Assembly (NCBI RefSeq): GCF_900143535.1
Contig: NZ_FRFA01000003.1
Span: 248,001-312,000 of the forward strand
From: Tateyamaria sp. Alg231-49
GTDB taxonomy: Bacteria > Pseudomonadota > Alphaproteobacteria > Rhodobacterales > Rhodobacteraceae
Direction: 5' to 3'
Length of the DNA stretch: 64,000 nucleotides
The stretch's first letter is position 1, and each line of letters opens with the position of its first letter. Positions 63,265-64,000 of this stretch are shown here, piece by piece. The notes below the pieces were generated by a model. The model did not search any database, had not been told where the DNA came from, and saw only the letters and a program-made list of their open reading frames with translations. The position numbers and the translations under genes were made by a program.

Positions 63265-64000
63265 TTGGAACGGAGACTGGCTGCCATACTCGCCGCTGAT
63301 GTTGTGTCATTTTCTTCATTGATGACCGAAGATGAAAGCGGCACGCTGCACGACCTCCAAGTCCACCGAAAAAACCTCTTTTTTCCCAAAGTGGAGCAGT
63401 ACAAGGGTCGCCTTGTGAAACTGATGGGTGACGGCGCATTGGTGGAATTCACTTCGGTTATGGATGCGGTGCAGTGCGCCGTTGACATTCAAACGCAAAT
63501 CAAAGCCGAGAAATCAACGCTGAAGCTTCGCATAGGTATCCATCTTGGTGATGTGATCGTAGATGGCGATGACGTCTATGGGAATGGCGTCAACCTTGCC
63601 GTGCGACTGGAGGGCTGCGCAAAAGTTGGTGGTGTTTGCATCTCGTCAATTGTGTTTGAAAGCCTTGGAAACAAGTTAAAAAGCAGTTTCGTGGATGGTG
63701 GCGAACAAAACGTCAAAAACATTTCCCCATCCGTGCATGTTTATCACTGGCCATCTGAAACAGCGGCTGCGTCGCCGCCAATACAGTCAGGGCGAGAGAA
63801 ACCATCCGTCGCAGTATTGCCATTCGCCAACATGAGCGGCGACGAAGACCAACAGTTCTTTAGCGATGGTATCTCTGAAGACATCATTACGGGCCTCGCA
63901 CGCTTTCGGACACTGTTCGTCGTTGCGCGGAACTCTTCATTTCACTTCAGAGACTCGGACCTGACCGAAGGTGAAATCGCAGCCAAGTTGGGCGTTCAGT
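63265..64000 (+). CDS. Class III adenylate/guanylate cyclase (partial, runs off the right edge)
   Basis: First about 245 residues of a cyclase. TTG start at 63265 with GGAGG nine bases upstream. The catalytic domain begins LERRLAAILAADVVSF (first metal Asp), then MGDGALVEF (second Asp) and VYGNGVNLAVRLEG with the transition-state Asn and Arg. After about residue 180 PSVAVLPFANMSGDEDQQFF begins the TolB/FlgO-like segment that usually precedes TPR repeats in this type. The protein is cytoplasmic at its N-terminus. The 3' part is outside the window. Confidence 0.88.
   Translation, partial: MERRLAAILAADVVSFSSLMTEDESGTLHDLQVHRKNLFFPKVEQYKGRLVKLMGDGALVEFTSVMDAVQCAVDIQTQIKAEKSTLKLRIGIHLGDVIVDGDDVYGNGVNLAVRLEGCAKVGGVCISSIVFESLGNKLKSSFVDGGEQNVKNISPSVHVYHWPSETAAASPPIQSGREKPSVAVLPFANMSGDEDQQFFSDGISEDIITGLARFRTLFVVARNSSFHFRDSDLTEGEIAAKLGVQ

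Overview
The window is chromosomal DNA of an alphaproteobacterium of the family Rhodobacteraceae, most likely the marine Roseobacter group. This rests on family resemblance read by eye, without database searches. The strongest pointers are an ECF sigma factor/ChrR pair facing the same five-gene operon (flavin oxidoreductase, DUF1365, MFS, DUF3833, SDR) known from the Rhodobacter sphaeroides singlet-oxygen response, a DinB polymerase with an N-terminal zinc ribbon, the membrane urate hydroxylase PuuD, and an allantoinase/OHCU-decarboxylase fusion. Coding density is high. No prophage, CRISPR array or intact insertion sequence was seen.

Layout. 1-6.6 kb: 5' part of clpB with a heat-shock-like promoter, pyrF with DnaA-box-like sites and a possible small RNA behind it, a Nudix hydrolase, dinB, an N-formylglutamate amidohydrolase-like gene, tRNA-Val(GAC) and rpmJ. 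6.6-11.1 kb: a DUF805 gene with a decayed second copy of rpmJ and its terminator behind it, a TetR regulator divergent from a cupin and a small oxidase-like membrane protein, a YghU-type GST and a secreted aggregation-factor-core-like protein. 11.2-12.8 kb: a lone iron-type ABC permease. 12.9-24.7 kb: a complete branched-chain-type ABC transporter (livF, binding protein, livM, livH, livG) interleaved with two acyl-CoA ligases, several small unknown proteins and a divergent PAS/winged-helix regulator. This looks like uptake plus CoA activation of an unknown organic acid.

24.7-30 kb: formate dehydrogenase alpha subunit without partner subunits, a histidine phosphatase, a GST and saccharopine dehydrogenase. 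30-37.7 kb: rpoE-chrR and the divergent oxidative-stress operon, followed by a PhyH oxygenase overlapping an HD-domain oxygenase of the PhnZ/TmpB type. 37.8-41.4 kb: a secreted hypothetical protein, rmuC and mutL. 41.5-48.1 kb: purine-ring catabolism (urate hydroxylase, HIU hydrolase, OHCU decarboxylase, allantoinase, ureidoglycine aminohydrolase, ureidoglycolate lyase, purine permease) interrupted by a cydB pseudogene. 48.1-54.3 kb: rsmD, a ferredoxin-reductase-like flavoprotein, peroxiredoxin, pterin dehydratase, an acyltransferase-like protein, and a glycosyltransferase gene that sits between two copies of the 3' end of a glycerophosphodiesterase gene. 54.7-64 kb: mlaA-mlaC, penicillin-binding protein 1A, glnK-amtB behind NtrC-like sites, an aromatic/aspartate aminotransferase with mercaptopyruvate sulfurtransferase, smpB, and the start of a class III adenylate cyclase gene.

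The most unusual items are the PhyH-HD oxygenase pair next to the RpoE operon, the glycosyltransferase insertion with duplicated target end, the rpmJ duplication with its decay steps readable, the cydB relic inside the purine cluster, and the acid-uptake locus with two ligases and its own sensor-regulator.
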